The notes beneath the pieces are model-generated. The model was not told where the DNA came from and did not search any database. It was given only the letters and a program-made list of their open reading frames with translations. A program made the position numbers and the translations under genes. From Enterococcus wangshanyuanii (GTDB lineage Bacteria; Bacillota; Bacilli; Lactobacillales; Enterococcaceae), in assembly GCF_002197645.1 (NCBI RefSeq), contig NZ_CP021876.1, positions 142,455 to 206,454 of the forward strand: a stretch of DNA of 64,000 nt, given 5' to 3'. Shown here piece after piece: positions 62,481-64,000 of this stretch. Every line of letters starts with the position of its first letter. Positions within the stretch are counted from its first letter, which is position 1.

Positions 62481-63076
62481 TTATAAATCTAAGCTCATAA
62501 CTGCAGTATCTTTGTCTTCTTGTGTGATCCCAATATAACGTAATGTCTCCCGCTGCGATGAATGGTTTAACAACTCTTGAATGATCTCTATATGCGTTCC
62601 ATTTTTATAAAGAAAGTAGCCAAACGTTTTACGCATCGAGTGACTCCCAATATTTTTTCATCCCCTTTTTCCTGCTTTACTTAAACATCCCAAAGTGCTT
62701 GTCGACTTAATGGACTATCATTTCCTTTTCGGCTTGGAAATAAGAAATGATCAAACTCATGATTTGCTACCTGAGTTGGAAAGGAATCATTCACATACTC
62801 CAGGATCTGTTTTCTCAATTTATTCGAAATAATAATTGAATTATGTTTGCCGGTCTTTTGCTCTTTCATTTCTAATCGATCTTTCGTGATCACTCGACCA
62901 CGAGAGATCATCAAGACGTCTGATAATTTCAATCGACGCAAATCTGAAATCCGATAGGCCGTATTTATTCCGATCGAAAACAGCAGCACATTTCTCGGTC
63001 CCATTTTTCCTGAAGACAAAATCGCCTTCATCGCATCGATCTGCTTTTTTTCTCGAATCGGTTGGACAATTTTCAT
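62481..63076 (-). pseudogene. Short tyrosine recombinase, frameshifted
   Basis: About 197 residues after repair, a catalytic domain without the N-terminal arm- or core-binding domain. It shows the first Arg in AYRISDLRRLKLSDV (Arg42), and in another frame SHSMRKTFGY (H-x-x-R), LLNHSSQRETLRYIGI (His and the Tyr nucleophile). The first part ends at 62681; one or two missing bases near 62648-62690 separate the parts. Such recombinases resolve plasmid multimers or invert DNA. It faces the operator at 63097-63137. Confidence 0.75.
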
Positions 63077-63096
63077 AAAAAATCCCTCTTTTTATT

Positions 63097-63137
63097 AATA
63101 TGACTTAATACCATTATACTATAGTTTTAGTCATATT
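63097..63137 (-). promoter_or_regulatory. Operator-promoter of the recombinase gene
   Basis: AATATGACT (63097-63105) and AGTCATATT (63129-63137) flank a minus-strand TATAAT (plus about 63114-63119). A repressor or the recombinase itself could bind here. Confidence 0.55.
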
Positions 63138-63280
63138 CAAATAAACTATAAAACAATAGACTTACTCAGACAGTGAATAATCCTTAGAGCCACCTAACTT
63201 TAGCGGACTTAAGCGAATAAGACACAACTAGCTTGTGTCAGATTCATATAAATAATATATTTAGACTGAATTATTATATT

Positions 63281-63317
63281 TTGCACTAGTTACTATAACA
63301 CGTTATAGTAACTAGTG
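63281..63317 (+). promoter_or_regulatory. Promoter fully covered by a 34-bp perfect palindrome
   Basis: TTGCAC (63281-63286), 17 bases, TATAGT (63304-63309) form a promoter. CACTAGTTACTATAAC (63284-63299) and GTTATAGTAACTAGTG (63302-63317) pair perfectly with an AC centre, so the palindrome spans both boxes. It ends three bases before the ribosome site of the gene at 63336. Confidence 0.75.
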
Positions 63318-63335
63318 AGAAAGGAGTTTTTTATT

Positions 63336-63797
63336 ATGTCCAACATCAAAACGATCGAAAAAGAAATTGAAAAAATCCTTATTAAAGACAAACGCTCCTG
63401 GGTTCGATTATTTGAATTAATCCGAGAAGTTGAAATAGGGACTTTATGGAAACCAGAACATCAATCATTCACGCGTTGGATCAGACACTTAGCTTATGAG
63501 TCTGGAGTAACAGAGTCATTAATTTGGAAACGAAAAAAAGCAGGAGAAATTTATTCCGATTACCAAAAGAGAGCAATAGAGAAAGGAATTGCTGTTCCAA
63601 GAATTGAAGACGTTGAAGTCAGTCCGGATAATTTTGAATTGGTCGAGAAGATTAGTCAGGGAAATAAAGAGATAAAAGACGATTTAATGGGAAAAGTCCT
63701 TCAAAAGGATCTAAAACGTTCAGATTTATTGAGTGCCTGGCGCTCGGGTCAAAACAATTCGGCAAGGGGAAGAAGGAAACATCATAAAAAAGAATAG
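63336..63797 (+). CDS. Plasmid protein of unknown function behind the palindromic promoter
   Basis: A 153-residue basic, helical protein (MSNIKTIEKEIEKILIKDKR) with LWKPEHQSFTRWIRHLAYES and a lysine/arginine-rich end. ATG 63336 follows AAAGGAG; a GTG at 63315 lies inside the palindrome. The frame after 63780 looks broken: one base over, it continues HSEVGRSEKEKELAISVTDL up to about 63869. Proteins of this type occur beside plasmid maintenance genes and may bind the palindrome as autoregulators; not proven. Confidence 0.65.
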   Translation: MSNIKTIEKEIEKILIKDKRSWVRLFELIREVEIGTLWKPEHQSFTRWIRHLAYESGVTESLIWKRKKAGEIYSDYQKRAIEKGIAVPRIEDVEVSPDNFELVEKISQGNKEIKDDLMGKVLQKDLKRSDLLSAWRSGQNNSARGRRKHHKKE

Positions 63798-63869
63798 CCA
63801 CTCTGAAGTTGGCCGCTCTGAAAAAGAAAAAGAACTAGCAATATCTGTTACCGATTTGCGGTTTCTTTA

Positions 63870-64000
63870 ACCTATAGTTCCTGGTTGAACAACTTTTCTG
63901 ATCTAAACCTGGATACGCTAGTGACTCATTCATACAAAAAAGTGTATAAGCTGCTGCCTAAATTTTCCTTTTACTCTTCTTTAACTGATCGATTACATAA
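63870..64000. other. End of window, no gene recognised
   Basis: About 130 bases without a supported frame. It may contain a continuation of the preceding broken gene. Confidence 0.4.

Noticed and set aside
1..64000. tRNA or rRNA genes
   Set aside because: No cloverleaf with GGTTCGAATCC-like T arms or rRNA core sequences was recognised.

Overview
The window (about 34-36% G+C by eye, strong AGGAGG ribosome sites, many TTG/GTG starts) looks like a large mosaic plasmid, or plasmid-derived segment, of Enterococcus or a close relative. The pointers are an Inc18-type RepE/RepS initiator with its antisense RNA, a ParA/ParB pair of the pheromone-plasmid (PrgP/PrgO, RepB/RepC) type, a holin-like type I toxin locus, an LXG toxin operon, and WxL/LPXTG-like surface proteins with Mga regulators. 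No relaxase, oriT, tRNA, rRNA, CRISPR array or resistance gene was seen.

Layout. 1-26 kb is a surface and regulation region: two WYL regulators (one partial, one broken), two near-identical 496-aa Mga-like regulators, three secreted or wall proteins (lectin plus thrombospondin-type-3 repeats; a truncated adhesin with an InlB-type repeat; a three-repeat MucBP-like protein), an atypical winged-helix regulator, a PTS EIIBC, an NmrA-like reductase, an ECF sigma/anti-sigma pair and a secreted orphan. 26-31 kb is a minus-strand array of small orphan genes whose junctions repeatedly carry the same short motif overlapping the stop codon; one member is an MmcB-like nuclease. 31-33 kb holds an HNH endonuclease operon and a divergent small regulator, with two copies of one operator-promoter. 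33-40.5 kb is a plus-strand set of small, often acidic orphan proteins, a RadC-like protein without metal ligands and a DUF4942 methyltransferase-like protein. It is divided by three copies of a 400-520 bp highly structured, G+C-richer repeat. I read it as a candidate conjugative leading region whose repeats may act as single-strand promoters; this is inference.

40.9-44.9 kb is a 4-kb cryptic Tn3-family transposon lying between two unrelated gene fragments (AbiH and Rgg) without a target duplication. 45.5-50 kb is the replication and partition core, with very large palindromes beside parB. 50-52 kb is decayed sequence (IS30 family) and an SRAP/YedK gene. 52.4-55 kb is an LXG polymorphic-toxin operon with immunity gene. 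55.4-57.4 kb is an IS3-family element inserted in the hairpin of a holin-like type I toxin-antitoxin locus. 57.5-64 kb carries small plasmid genes, a regulator, an esterase-like protein, a Fic protein, a short tyrosine recombinase and a palindrome-controlled plasmid gene.

Caution: at least fifteen reading frames are broken by what looks like a single missing base in a homopolymer, mostly at 52-63 kb. They restore cleanly to full proteins, so many apparent pseudogenes may be uncorrected long-read sequence errors.
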